DNA of 64,000 nt from NCBI RefSeq assembly GCF_011075055.1, contig NW_025401192.1, positions 32,303-96,302 of the forward strand. Reading direction: 5' to 3'. Positions 24,666-37,120 of the stretch are shown piece by piece (position 1 is the first letter of the stretch; each line of letters opens with the position of its first letter). The position numbers and the translations under genes are program-made. Source of the stretch: Mangifera indica (Eukaryota; Streptophyta; Magnoliopsida; Sapindales; Anacardiaceae). The notes below the pieces were generated by a model, which did no database searches, was not told the origin of the DNA, and saw only the letters and a list, made by a program, of their open reading frames with translations.

Positions 24666-25074
24666 ACTCATTAGAGGTACACATAATATCACTTTTTTTA
24701 TTATCATTACTCTTTATTTTCTTATTTATTTAAGCTGGGATTTTGTTAGAGTTTGTAGAGTTGGATTATAGATTTTGGCTGCTTATGAGGAGTAAACTAG
24801 ATGATTTTTAAAATTTGTTTTGGGAGTGATGAATCTTATATCGATCACCCATAGTTTTGATATACTATTCAACAAAGCCAACAATTATCATATTGATAAC
24901 GCTAATCAAAAGATTACGTTAGGTTAAGTCAAACTAAGTCGATTGGTGTATAAGTTGCTCTAATAATCTCAAGTTAATGGATCATATACATCATCTTCCA
25001 TTATAGGATTTGTTCCATGAACATTGGGATTATTATCTATATGGAAATCTTATAGCGAGTCAGTCTAATGAATA

Positions 25075-25330
25075 TGCAATAATATGCACTCACGTATTGC
25101 ATCAAGTTGTTATAAATAACTTTGACATAAAAAATTTATCATTACTTTTCGGTAAAGTCATTTAATACGATGATAACTTTATCACATTATTTGTGTCTTT
25201 GGTTAGGATAATGTTGGGGCTACTAACATTTTTAGAATGACCACTATATGTGCGTATAAGGTCCTCATGATTAAGATACACTTTGATTCTTTTCTCACAG
25301 TTTTACTATTCTAAAGGCATTCATCACATA
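25075..25330. repeat. Retroelement-like dispersed repeat, copy R1
   Basis: Shares a run of short matches in the same order with 51160-51382, for example AACTTTGACA, TAACTTTA(T/C), ATTATTTGTG and TACTATTCTAA. The surroundings resemble LTR-retrotransposon non-coding sequence, but no LTR pair was found. Confidence 0.5.
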
Positions 25331-25439
25331 AATAATATGCATGTGTGTGTGTGTGAGATAAAGATGAAGAAATGTCATTTTATTGAATATAGAACATGAT
25401 ACAATATCTTAGTATTATTACGACATTAGATAAAGTGAT

Positions 25440-25589
25440 TAGTGCATGTATGTATAAATAAAAACTATGTGTACATATTTTAAATATACAAAATAGGTAT
25501 ATAGATGTTGTGTCATCATGTGAATAAATGATTTTGAATTAAAAATAAAATAATATTTAATCACATAATGCATCATCTATGTATTTAAA

Positions 25590-25632
<43 letters not shown>
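25440..25632. repeat. AT-rich MITE-like repeat, copy 5, with (GT)n(AT)n
   Basis: TGTCATCATGTGAATAAATG, the core TTTGAATTAAAAATAAAATA and AATCACATAATGCATCATCT follow the family order. The right end has expanded into (GT)5 then (TA)15. Confidence 0.65.
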
Positions 25633-25904
25633 TTAATTTTCTAAATTTTTTATTTTTAATGTTTTTAAGATTTTACAAATGTATAACATGTAATTTAAGT
25701 TAATCTATTACAATAATATTATAAAGAACATAGATAAATTTGATCTTTTAAAGGTTAACGTTGGGAAACAAATGTTAACGTTGGAGTTGAAATTCCACAA
25801 CGGCAAACAGATGTAGTCAATAAAAAACTCTAAACCCAAATGTATAATAATAATTTTTTAAAATCAACATTAAAATTATGAAAAAAATCAATAAAATTAT
25901 CTTC

Positions 25905-26010
25905 AGATATTTTTTTATATATTATTATATAATTAAATAATTTTAAATTAATAAAAAATAATATCTAATTATATAATAATATATTATATTTATATTAATT
26001 TTTATATAAA
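25905..26010. repeat. AT-rich MITE-like repeat, copy 6
   Basis: ATTATATAATTAAATAATTT and TATCTAATTATATAATAATA are inverted arms around AAATTAATAAAAAATAATA. Lies about 350 bp downstream of the aspartic protease stop codon. Confidence 0.6.
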
Positions 26011-26367
26011 AAAAAATAAGAAGACTTCATCGACAAGAAAAGGAAAGGACAAACACCACCGGAAAGTTGCTTCTTGCCTAAAGTATGATAGTGGAAGAAG
26101 TATTTCAACAGTTTCTCTTTACATCACAATTGACGGTTTCAAAGTAAACACAAGTCCCTTTATTCCTTTTTGCTAAACTTAATGCATCACAAAAGTTAAC
26201 TACAGTTTAACAAGTCACCATCATCTTATCATTATCACAATTTCATCCCAACTAATACACCCACCTCACTGTTTTTCATCCATCTCTCTTCCAAATTCAT
26301 CCTATCAAATTTCAATTACAATGTTTAACACAAAAACGGCACCGTTTTATTTTTCACATGACGACAA

Positions 26368-27756
26368 TCACTTTTGCCTTCCTGAGCAATTTTTCCTAGC
26401 GAATCCGAATTTTTCTTGAGCCAAATTAAACTCCAAGTAAAAATTCTGCACCTGAAAACTCCCCAAAATGATCGCCGGTCCGGTGCTGCTGATCCCGGGT
26501 TCCACCGAATTTTCGGTGACAATCGTCAAACAAATGGCGCTTTTATTACCATAAAACACAAAATAATTCTCCAATGGTAAAGCCATTTTTGATCCACCTT
26601 TGAATCGGAAAGTCAATTTCGGAATATTAACCGATTTATCGCCCGAAATCTTGAAACATGGCCTTAAACCGGACTCAATTTCCTCCTTTGGTGCCCTGCT
26701 ATCGTTCCCCACTTGTTTTATGAATTCCTCTGCCACAGCATCAAAAACGGGTTTCTCCATGAAAGTGAACGTTGAACCCGAATCCACAATGGTTCCTCCC
26801 TTTCCGTCGGATCCGGGTGACGAAAATCGGTACGGAATCTTAATGCGCCGAGTTCCAACGACAATTTTTCGTAAAAGCACATAATAATATTGTCGAAAAG
26901 CAGGATCAGCCCCCGTTGGGTTCTTCAAAAACGTTGTGTAGCTCACATGTGAAGTCGTGGAATTACCCGAATCTGACCCGATATCCAAAACCAGGTTACT
27001 ACTGACCGACGTGTCATCAAATTTACGGGAAAGTAAACAATATGAGAATTTACCCACACCCAGTTGAGACGGTAACGATTCCTTCCCACGACCAAACCCG
27101 GCAATGCCCGCGGGTTGTCGGGTTGAGACAACGGAGCATCCGGATAGGAAATCGGGGAATTTTTTGTTGGGAAAATCTAGAGTTTCAGATAACAAAATTC
27201 CAGCTGTCGAACCTAAACCATATTGTATCATGTAAGGACAAGTTTGGGAACATGCAATTTCCGACCCGAAAATCCATGCACATTTCGGATTCTTGCAGCC
27301 TATAAGCTTTGAAGTAGAAGAATTTTTGGGAATGAAAGTAGAGATGTCAGCTGGGTCAACGTTGGGGAAATAACAGCCCAAACAAAGATAATGGGCGGTA
27401 CATGGGAACCAAACGAGGCTGCTACCAGTGTCGAAAATGAGAGTCACTAATTGAGGAGGAGTGCCGAAGCTGAGAGAAATGGAGTAGCCGCCATAGCTGT
27501 GAGAGCTTAAAGGAGTTGAAAGAGAAGAAGAGTTGGTTTTTATTTTGATTGGTGATTTTGATTTGAGGTGTTGGGCTCTGGAAAGCGAAGAAGAGGCTAA
27601 TGAGTTGAGGAGCTTATAGCCATAGGAATCGGAAGAGGCGTGCTTTATTTCCAGAGGAGTGAGTGGGATAGTAATGGTGGTGGCGGCGGCGGTTGTGGCG
27701 GTGGTAAGGAGAAAAAGCAGTGAAAGGAGATGAGAGAGAGCCATGAAATTGGTCAT
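26368..27756 (-). CDS. Secreted pepsin-like aspartic protease (A1 family)
   Basis: Intronless 462-residue A1 aspartic endopeptidase of the plant nepenthesin-like group (At4g16563-type by general resemblance). Residues 1-25 form a hydrophobic signal peptide (ALSHLLSLLFLL), so secretion or entry to the cell wall or vacuole is expected. The first catalytic motif is DTGSS at 109-113, followed by WFPC; the second is DSGST at 325-329. The many Cys residues around 119-173 (CTAHYLCLGC, CKNPKCA, CSQTC) match the nepenthesin-type insert. The flap Tyr lies in the region near 179 (QYG), and the C-terminal ILGSFQVQNFY motif at 430-440 is typical of the family. Length is normal and no catalytic residue is missing. 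Two Met codons (1 and 5) could start it; the first is used here. Substrate is not predictable. Confidence 0.93.
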   Translation of the reverse strand: MTNFMALSHLLSLLFLLTTATTAAATTITIPLTPLEIKHASSDSYGYKLLNSLASSSLSRAQHLKSKSPIKIKTNSSSLSTPLSSHSYGGYSISLSFGTPPQLVTLIFDTGSSLVWFPCTAHYLCLGCYFPNVDPADISTFIPKNSSTSKLIGCKNPKCAWIFGSEIACSQTCPYMIQYGLGSTAGILLSETLDFPNKKFPDFLSGCSVVSTRQPAGIAGFGRGKESLPSQLGVGKFSYCLLSRKFDDTSVSSNLVLDIGSDSGNSTTSHVSYTTFLKNPTGADPAFRQYYYVLLRKIVVGTRRIKIPYRFSSPGSDGKGGTIVDSGSTFTFMEKPVFDAVAEEFIKQVGNDSRAPKEEIESGLRPCFKISGDKSVNIPKLTFRFKGGSKMALPLENYFVFYGNKSAICLTIVTENSVEPGISSTGPAIILGSFQVQNFYLEFNLAQEKFGFARKNCSGRQK

Positions 27757-28834
27757 GAGAATGCGTTAGTGAGAAATGAAATGATGGGATCCTTTTAAAT
27801 TAGAAAGTAACGATTTAACCCCTCAGTGAAGAAAACACTTTAATTATGTCCCATTAAAATGTTACTTTTTGATTTAAGTGAATAAAAGGATTTTACATAA
27901 AGTTTTGAACTTTAAAGTAATTATCCTGGTAATGAGGCAAGTTGGTAACGGATAGAAAGACTTTGGAATCAAGTTCGATTTCAGTGAAAATATGTTTGGC
28001 TTCTGACATGATAAGAACTAACAAAACATGCCATCTCAGCTAGAGTGAAATGTTTTCGAGGGTTTTTTGAAGGCAGAATCTCTCTTTACTACACAAACTT
28101 TCATGAAATCACCTTTTCCATAGTTAAGATTGAACAGTGTATTTTATCACCCATCTGTCAATTCCCTTAGTGCAAACCATTTGATTCACTTTAAATTTCT
28201 ATTTGCCTTTTTTTAGTAAAAATACAAAATTACCTATCAATTACGAATTTATCTTTACTTTTTATTAATTATGTAAATACTTTACACTGGAAAAGAAACT
28301 AAAAAAATCATAACTTTTTTTTGTGGAAGAAGACGATAATATACGCTCACATTCAACGTGGTTGAATATTAAATATTTATCTCTATCATCTCAGATATTA
28401 ACACCACCACCATTACATCATATTATCACCCTCATTGTCTTTGCCAATCACCTTTGTTTAAGTAATTACAAATATTTATGTAAATTTATTCCAACGATTG
28501 ATTAGTTTAACCAATCTTGACTCTAAAATAAGAAGAGAAATAGCATAAGTAAGCACGGACCTAATGCATAATGAGGATAGGCCCCACCCTTAATTTTTCT
28601 GAAGTTATTGATTAGTCCAAATATTCCCTAAAATCCTCCAAAATCTTTACTCCATGTAATACTTAGTCCACTTCTCCCCTCCAAATTTCCAATATTGCTT
28701 CTTAAAACCTATTTTTAAAGTGAAATGTTTGATTGTTTTGTTCCAAAAATATTATTCTCATCATAAAATTTGTACAACAAAGTCTTAAATAAGTAATTTA
28801 CGTATAATTTTAATGTCTTTTTTTTTTAATTGAA

Positions 28835-28836
<2 letters not shown>

Positions 28837-28930
<94 letters not shown>

Positions 28931-28931
28931 T
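28837..28931. repeat. (AT)39(GT)9 compound microsatellite
   Basis: Uninterrupted AT run to about 28914 that changes to GT. A poly(T) tract follows shortly after, at 28948-28965. Confidence 0.95.
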
Positions 28932-29372
28932 TGTATATCTAAATAATCTTTTTTTTTTTTTTTGTCCTCTCAAATTATCTAAGATATATTCAAAATAAGA
29001 ATTAAAGTTTTGGATATATATTTTCATGCAAAAAAGACATGAGATTTTGACAAAATACCCAAATTATATTCAAAATAAGAAATATGATTTTTTGATACAC
29101 CAAATTACCAACGAAGATATCATTGAGCACTTTCAAAATATATAGAAATATAAAAACCATGTTAAATTAAAAAACTTTAGTTATACCATTATAAATTATT
29201 TTCATTTTTAAATAAGTAATATTTAACCATTTAAATTTTCAAAATATAACATTCTAACTTTTTTCAATTGGTAAATAAAGGATGTATAGATTTTTAATCC
29301 AAATAATTAAGTTTTGATTTTGACAATTGGATTTGGAGTTACAACATGAAGTTTGATTACTTCTTCAATAAT

Positions 29373-29472
<100 letters not shown>

Positions 29473-30229
29473 TTGTTGTAAACACTTTTAATTATATTAA
29501 ATTTAAGTAAATGTTTTTTTCTCTCTTTCACATGAAGAGGTTTTTTCATATAAAAATTGTTTGTATCATTATATTTTTCTTCTCAATTTCTTGATATTGT
29601 ATTATTTTTTATAGTGTTTCAAAAATTTTTATTAATTGATTGACGAACAATTCAAAAGGTCCATACCCAATAAATTTTTGGATCCATCACTAAGTGTGAT
29701 ATTAAAAAAAGTTAAAGAGAAGTTGACTTGTTGTAACAAATTATGAAAAAATGGTTAGGGTTTGGAGAATACGTAAAAATATTTGTTCCGATTATGAAAA
29801 AAGAGAAAATGAAAAAAAATAAATTTGAGATGTAAAAGGATAGGAGAAGTTGAGACAACAAAAAAGAAGGAATGGGGATATAAAATGATAAAAAAAAGGG
29901 AGGGGGAGAGATATTAACTACATATTAAAATTGTAGAGAATTTCTTTGGATAAAATTTTTGTGTTCTTTCAATTAGATGAGTTCATTAATAAAACTGAAC
30001 CACCGCCTATAAAACTTGGTTCACCAGTTTTGGTGGGAATAGTCTCATTCAGCTTTTTATTAATTAATACAATTATAACTACCAACTTGTAACCATCAGC
30101 TTTTGGATTTATATAATATGTTTAATGTAATATAATTTTTCGTAAAGTTATGTTTATCTATTTTAAATAAATAAAGAAAAAAAGATAATTTTTTATCCAA
30201 ATTTTAATATAATTTCAAAATCTTATTCA

Positions 30230-30645
30230 CAACAGATAAAAAACTTAAATACTTATCTATAGACTAATTGTTGTCTAAATTTTTAGTTAAAGACGGAGAT
30301 AAAATCATTATTTCACTTATAAACTTTAAAACTTTAAAATTTTTATTATTTTTTTCTTTGGGTTTTAAAAACTAACACTTTAACTCATTCTCAAAGTTTG
30401 AAAAGTTTAGATTTCATCTCTAAAATTTACTTTCTTCTCTGACCACCATCATTTCAATCGACAGTCAATATTTTCTATTGATCTTCCATCTTCGATTACA
30501 AAAGATGACGAATGACCATCTTTTATCATCCAGATCTGAACAACGAAACGTCATAGATCTAAAAGAAGAGAGAAAAGACAAAATTTTGTTATCACTTCTA
30601 GACGATGCGATGACGAAGATCTCAAAGAGAAATAAGATCTGTTAT
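30230..30645. mobile_element. Fold-back Mutator-like element, copy 2 (half)
   Basis: Matches, in order, the reverse complement of the right half of the complete copy at 52604-53495: the AAATTTTTAGTTA-type subterminal stretch, GTTTTAAAAACTAACAC, CTCAAAGTTTGAAAAGTTTA, and the inner GACCATCTTTTATCATCCAG block. The other half is absent. A copia relic begins where it should continue. Confidence 0.6.
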
Positions 30646-30658
30646 TTCTAATGACTAT

Positions 30659-31075
30659 GTGGTTTATCTACAAGAGTTAGGAATTGATAACAATTTTGTT
30701 TCATTTTCACAATCCATGAATTGTGATGGTTTTACTAAAATGTTAAATGTTATGGAAGTTGAGTTTGTGGCATGCTTTGATGACATTATTCATGAATTAT
30801 GGTTGTGGAACTTTATTTCAAGACTTGGGTTGTCGACATTATTGCTAAATTGCTGAAAATTTAACTATGTCATAGTTTTCTTGTATAAAAAATGATTCAA
30901 AAGTTGTTGAACATATGTATATAAAATATTTTGTCGTTAAAAAATAAATTAAAAAACAAAAACTATCAATTGAACACATTAAAATTAATCTTATGATTAC
31001 AAATCCTTTAATAAAAGGATTATCTCACAAAACATTTAATAAATATGTTCAAAAGATGGGTATTATCAAACGTCA
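30659..31075 (+). pseudogene. copia RNase H / polyprotein end relic
   Basis: Frame 1 gives VMEVEFVACFDDIIHELWLW and NFISRLGL, like the copia RNase H. After a frameshift near 30825 the reading continues VVDIIAKLLKI, then NDSKVVEHMYIKYFVV and IEHIKINLMITNPLIKGL, and ends KTFNKYVQKMGI, matching the usual end of the polyprotein. Stops interrupt it at least twice. The order and orientation are clear; the upstream part of pol is gone. Confidence 0.7.
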
Positions 31076-31671
31076 GTAATGATATAATATTATGTTTATA
31101 TTAAATTTATACATTTGAGAGTCTAAGTTAATCTATATGTTTTTTTTTATATTTCATGTTTTTTATTTGTATATATAATTGTTTGAGAGTAATATTAACA
31201 AGAATAATCATATAATAAAGACATTAAAATTGAATCATTTTGATTATTTTTATTAAAAATTATGTTAAGTTAAAATTAGTATTATGATACATAAAAAGGA
31301 TGTGTCGAGAAAATAACAAATACCCACCATGACTTACATTAATGTTTCAATTTAATAATAATAAAATATTAAAACCAATATAAGCAAGGTGTTGGTATAA
31401 AATTTTTTGCACGTCACATTTTTTTATTAAATTATAAAAATAATATCATATAAGTCAGGTATTATTAATTTTTTTTATTTTTTAAACTAATAATTATTAG
31501 CCACACGCGCGAACAGAGACAACCGTTTCAATTTAGCTTCGAAGTCAGTTACTTTTACTCAAGAGAGCCACCCCCTCGTGCGTGCGTTTTGTCTCTTTCT
31601 GAAAACCGTTGCAACTTTTTTGGTTTTACATGCTTTGTTATGTGATCAACAGAGCGTTTTTGCAGTACGTT

Positions 31672-31693
31672 ACACGTGCACAACCACACGTGC
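31672..31693. promoter_or_regulatory. Pair of G-box (CACGTG) motifs
   Basis: CACGTG occurs at 31673-31678 and 31687-31692, 14 bp apart, inside an imperfect inverted repeat bounded by CAGTACG and CGTACTGA. G-boxes bind bZIP and bHLH factors in plants, and ABRE-type pairs are common in promoters. No gene start was found within reach, so function is unproven. Confidence 0.35.
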
Positions 31694-33479
31694 GTACTGA
31701 CATTAGAGGTGATTAGTCTCTGTATAGTTTAAAAAATTGGATTTACACAGATTAATTTCACTTAAAAATTGTTTTTATAATCAAACCAAATTAAATTAAA
31801 TTAAATCATTCGAATCATTTGGTTGAATTAGATATAAAATCAAGTTTAACTTTGTATATATAAAAAATTTATTATTAAAGTTTAAACTTAAAATTTTATT
31901 TATTACATTTGAATCTATATAATACTATTAAACTAAGTTTATTTTAAAATTTAATAAATCAAATTATATAATTAATCATAAATAATGCAAATTTTTTAAA
32001 CAATGAATTAATATAACTATCGATCATATCAAATTATCTCCTATATTGAATCTATCTCTAATTCAATTCTAAAAATAATAGTTCTTAAACAACGTATTTA
32101 AGGGGGAAGAAACCATACAAGGATTTCACAAAGTCTATAATAAATAATAGTCATATAATAAAGATATTAAAATTTATGACTGACTTACATAATATTAAAA
32201 AATTATTTTATCAAATATAATTGTATTTATTTGATAAAATAACTCATTTTTACATAATAAAATTTTTAATACGTAAATTTTATTGACTGATAAAAAAATA
32301 ACTCTTTATAATAAAAATATGTGACTCTTTATAATGATGTAACTTTCGATGGTAAGTTACACTTAACTATTATAAATAGGAGTTTTGCCTTCTTTCTATC
32401 ATTGACAAGAATTTACAACAATAAAATCTAATAAATAGAAAATTTTAAATTTCTTTTTCTTCGTCATCAAGACAACAGGTTAACGGAAGGAAATTAACAT
32501 CCTTTGAATTTTTCATCAATTCCTTTTATGTTTTGTACGTGTCAAAATTAGATATTTTAAATTATTTATCAGTTCTTTTTATGTTTTGTATGCGTCAAAA
32601 TTAGATAGATCAAGGTAAGTTATCGTATCTTTAAACTATGTGAAAAATATAAAATTTATAAACGTGATAATTTGATATTTCTTCATAAATGTAATTATTA
32701 CTTACACGTTAATATTGTTCTTTTTCATAAATTACAACAATACACCAACTTAAAAACAAAAAGTCAGTCTATGTTGGTCTTAAGACTTGAAATTGCTGAT
32801 TATTCTTGCTTGAATTTGTGTTTTATATATTAGATTTAAAAAATGAGAGTGTAAGATAATAAAAATGAAAGTTTGGGTTGATAGATATTAGGGTTTTGTT
32901 GAAGGGGTAGGGATGAATACAAAATTCTATTTAATTTAGTTACTAGACTGTATTGGTTTAGTATTCAACCTCTTGATTAATTCGAATAAATCCCTAAAAA
33001 AAAATATTTTAATCAATAAACTTTTTTCCTTTTTTTTTTTTAATACATATGAGTATTGTTTATATAAATGTGAAGCGAAATTTTAAGTTAATTTGTATAG
33101 TTTTATATCATTTAAGTTAAGGAAAGAAACAAAATTACTGTTCAAAATTTTGTAAATTTATTAACATGGAAAAGATCTTATTTATTGTATTTGAACATGT
33201 ATATTATCAAACTAAACATATTTTAATGTTAATTATGTATAATTATATCATTAATGACAAATTATATAAAAAAAAAAGTTAATATTATTTTTAAATAAAT
33301 ATTCAGTCTAATCACTGGTCAATGATCTAATTACTGATTGAACTAGAGTACCTCTATCACTTGGTTAATATCCGATCTAGGTTAAAAACAAACTAAATGT
33401 AGTTGACAAGTTGATTCATGACTGAAACACTTGGAATCATGAATGATAATATGCGTACCCATTTAATGCATATAAATTA

Positions 33480-33612
33480 GTACACACTTATATGTGTTTC
33501 ATATGACTGAGTATTATTTTATCTTTAATTTAAAATTATATAATTTTATAATGATATATATTAAATATATACTTATTTATATACTTAAAATGAATATACA
33601 TAATCTTACTGT
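33480..33612. repeat. AT-rich MITE-like repeat, copy 7
   Basis: TTATTTTATCTTTAATTTAA then AATTATATAATTTTATAATG and an ATATACTTAAAATG-type flank match the family in reverse orientation. Confidence 0.5.
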
Positions 33613-36059
33613 ACGCTAAGTAATTTGTAAACAAGTCTTTGATTGATTAGGTTTAGCGGCTTCAAGGCCTACAACATATGTCAAAGGGCTCGAAGTGAAA
33701 ATGTTGGACCAACAAAAAACCCAATTCAAACATGGGCTGTAAGATGATAATTGTTCCGGGCCAATTCTGTAGAACTTATAAGATCTTGGCTCCCATTTTT
33801 TTTTTTTGTTTTTTAATTTAACCACACCCTATTTAAATAACATTATATTTACAAATAAATAATATTGGTTTAGTTATTCAATATGTTGTACTAACATTCA
33901 ATAGAATAATTATGAGAGAAAAAATAAATAATTATATCACATAATTATATATGATTTTGTATTCTATTTAAATAATAATATAATTGTAATAATTAATTAT
34001 ATTTTTTCTTAACTACATTTGTTTCAAATTTTGTACTGGCACACAAAAATAAATAAATAAAAACTTTAGGATAATCATAATTCATAATAATTATTAAAAA
34101 AACTTAAGGTTTCTCTTTTGCGCAAGAGTTAATAATCATATATTATATCATTCAAAAACTAAAGAAAACGCAACCATCTTTTTTTTGAGTTTATTTTTTT
34201 GGGTTTTTTGTTTTTATTTTTATAGAAAATTTTTAAGAATTACGTTATTGTTATTAAAAATTACGTTAATTTTTCTTTCATAAAACTTACTAATTTTAAA
34301 GTTTGACAAAAGATTATCAAAATTAAGAGGAATAAAAATTATATTTTATCACTCAAATAGGCAAGTAAATTAATAACAACATCCATAAAAAGATAATTTA
34401 AGTTATAAAAAATAAGATTTTATGTATAAAAAAATATAAGTTTAAATATTCTCTAATAATATATTAATATCAAATTTTTAACTTATTTGATTTGGATTTA
34501 GTAATTGTGAAATTATTTATTGAATTTAAAATTTATTTTATTTAATATGATTGATTCAATCTTATAAAAATAATAATTTAATGTGGGTAAAATTTGTCGT
34601 TACTGACAAAAATTAATAAATAAAATTCCCTATTTTTCTTATCTCAAGAAGTTCTTCCAACGTTTTATTTTTAGATAAATAATGGAAAGAGCGTTTTCTA
34701 GGAAAGTCTCTTCCATTCTAATGAACCAAACACGCCTTTGAGTGATGATTTTAAATCGAATTTTATTATTTAATTCCATGTTTATCGGTTTGCATCCACT
34801 CTACTGGCAACAACTCAACAAGAATCCCAGTTGGATTTGAATTATTTATTTTAGATTATTACTGATAATTTATTAATTAAAATAAATATTTGTCTAATTA
34901 AGTAATCAATTTTTAGATTTCTCCGAGGAGAGAAAAATCAATAATGCACAATGGATAATGTTTCCTTTAATTATGACGTAAAATAATTGTAATAAAATTA
35001 TATGTATTATTTAATATATTTAATTATATATACATAATATTATTCAACTTAATCAACTTGTAATTATTTATGGGATTGATTTAATTTTAATTTAATTTGT
35101 TTCATGGACAAATTGGAGTACAGCAAACCGAGCTAATTTCATAACAATTTATTTTTGGTAGAAATCCACCTACTATCACAAGATACATATTTCAATTTCA
35201 ATTTGGCCTATTTTAATCAGTCGATTAAAAAAATGGAATTGGGATCCAGCTAGATTGAATTTTATTCCTTAATCCTTAATTAAGACGGTTTATCAATAAC
35301 TTAAAATCTGCCCATTAATCTATATATCCACCAAACCCTACTTCATGTTTTAGAAATTCAATATAATAAATATTAATTCTTGCCAAAGGGCTGGCTTTAT
35401 TCTTGAAATTAGAGGGTTTTATTCTTTTATTTCTGTCTATGTAATTGGCATATTTTCATTACCATTGGATAAAGTTTTGAAGGAAGAACACTATGCTTTG
35501 ACATAGATATGTATCGTTTTATACCTATGTTATTTCGTATTGTGTATTATTTGATGAAGATAACGATGTTTTATAGTTGAATGTTTAACAAAGTTTATTT
35601 ATCTATTTTTATTATTCTTAATATATAGAGTTTATTAATCGAATTTTTTGTGAAAAGAAAAAGGTATCAGATTGAAACTTAGGCCAAGAACTGCTGAAAT
35701 CACGATGAGATGGATTTAGACTAATTAACAAAGAAGGATGTACCATAAATCACGATGAGTTTTGAGGGACCATTCAAAGAGCCATTGTTGTCTTGGCCTT
35801 TGAGCTTATCCGACAAGAGGGCTCACAACATGCCATCAACCTCGGCCTTTATTTACTTATTAAAATGCTTAGTATCAGATAGCCTTAAAAAAAAAAAAAA
35901 TTAATTTGGTCGAAATTCACATTATTTAAAAAGTATTACAATCATATAATTTATTTTTGTTTTTATTATTTTACAAAATGAAAAAATATTGATAAAATTA
36001 CTGTTTTCTTTTCTAAAATATTTCAACTGAATTGGCACAGGCATAACCGTCAACATTTG

Positions 36060-36500
36060 GAGATAATCTTTCAGTCACATTGCAGATCTCGAGAAAACGG
36101 CACGTAAATGTGAGCGAAACGACAGTGACATCGGGCGGTATTGGCAGTAATTTGACCGAAACCAAGACCAAACCGGAAACCGTGCTCACTTACACATCAG
36201 TTTGTGCCGTGTTCTTCTTCGGTTCCCACTTTCGCCGGCGGCTCGTCGCACGTGTATTCTGTCACTACGTCACACTCATTTATCAGCGCAGGTCCCGATG
36301 CCCTCGGCTTTTCCCCTGTTAAACTTTATTGCGAATTGACATCCACGGTCTGAAATCCTCCAGTCGGGACTGCGTGATGAAGATCTACGGTGGAGTGTTG
36401 TCGGCAAATTAAAATTATGCACATGTTGGCTGTAGGCATTTTCACTTGCTTTGTTGTGAAAAATGTCGTCAACATTAACTTCCTTCATCATAATAAATTC
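36060..36500. other. Unassigned block of near-balanced base composition
   Basis: About 440 bases with much higher GC and CpG content than the surrounding AT-rich DNA. It begins after an intron-acceptor-like CATTGCAG at about 36083. Frames of 80 codons (plus strand, 36080-36322) and 71 codons (minus strand, 36491-36276) overlap, but neither shows a domain I recognise. It could be a captured gene fragment, an old exon or part of an element. Confidence 0.4.
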
Positions 36501-36639
36501 TAACAGATGAAGTTTTTATTGGGTGATGGTGTGTTCTCAAAAAAAAGTATGGGGGTGATACTTTTTGGAGGTGGGGTCAATTTGTCAGATTTTAGAGTTA
36601 GGTGGGTTTAAGGGAAAGGGTTTTGGGGGTTAGAAGGGC

Positions 36640-37120
36640 ATAAACGGTAGTTTTCATCCTAACATATTATTATTAAGAGTTTTTAACGGAATGAGGGTTT
36701 ACTTGCTATTTCCAACACTGGAGGGTCTTTAATAATTTGTAAAAACTATGGGGTCGACTGAAAATCCCTATATATATTTATGAAAAGAAAATTGGGTTTA
36801 ATTTTAGACTTTAAGGGAGAATAAATTCCTCTCACATCAGTCAAATCAAATTGAAAATTTTGATATGGATAAACGGTAGTTTTCATCCTAACATATTATT
36901 ATTAAGAGCTTTTAACGGAATGAGGGTTTACTTGCTATTTCCAATACTAGAGGGTGTTTAAGACAATTATAAAAACTATGGGGTTGACTAAAGATCCCTA
37001 ATTACTATATGGTTATATATATACACAAATATGAAAAGAACATTTTGGTTTAATTTTAGATTTTAGTGGAAGAATAAATTGTCTCTCACATCAGTCAAAT
37101 CAAATTGAAAATTTTGATAT
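36640..37120. repeat. Tandem duplication of a 229-252 bp unit
   Basis: Two head-to-tail copies (36640-36868 and 36869-37120), both starting ATAAACGGTAGTTTTCATCC and both ending in TCAAATTGAAAATTTTGATAT. They differ by scattered substitutions and by a short AT insertion in the second copy. A TCGACTGAAAATCCCTA / TTGACTAAAGATCCCTA motif lies in each. Confidence 0.85.

Larger units (their letters stand above)
22401..26040. other. AT-rich spacer with repeats
   Basis: Non-genic by eye. Contains four copies of the AT-rich MITE-like repeat (listed separately), a retroelement-like repeat at 25075-25330 and a short (GT)n(AT)n run at 25590-25628. The short open frames in this stretch show no recognisable domain. 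Confidence 0.5.
31080..36055. other. AT-rich intergenic region
   Basis: No gene seen. Contains a less AT-rich block with two G-boxes (31500-31710), one copy of the AT-rich repeat (33480-33612), and a moderately GC-rich unassigned stretch at 35640-35880. Small open frames here (for example 33825 to 33616 on the minus strand) have no recognisable motif. Confidence 0.45.

Noticed and set aside
26325..27305. Antisense and shifted frames over the aspartic protease (26600-26884 and 27042-27305 plus; 26325-26522 and 26943-27131 minus)
   Set aside because: They overlap a clear 462-codon gene with both catalytic motifs and show no domain themselves.
33616..33825. 69-codon minus-strand frame
   Set aside because: Begins in a poly-Lys stretch from an A-rich tract and lacks any domain.
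36276..36491. 71-codon minus-strand frame in the GC-rich block
   Set aside because: Not called as a gene because a plus-strand frame of similar length overlaps it and neither resembles a known family; kept only as an unassigned block.
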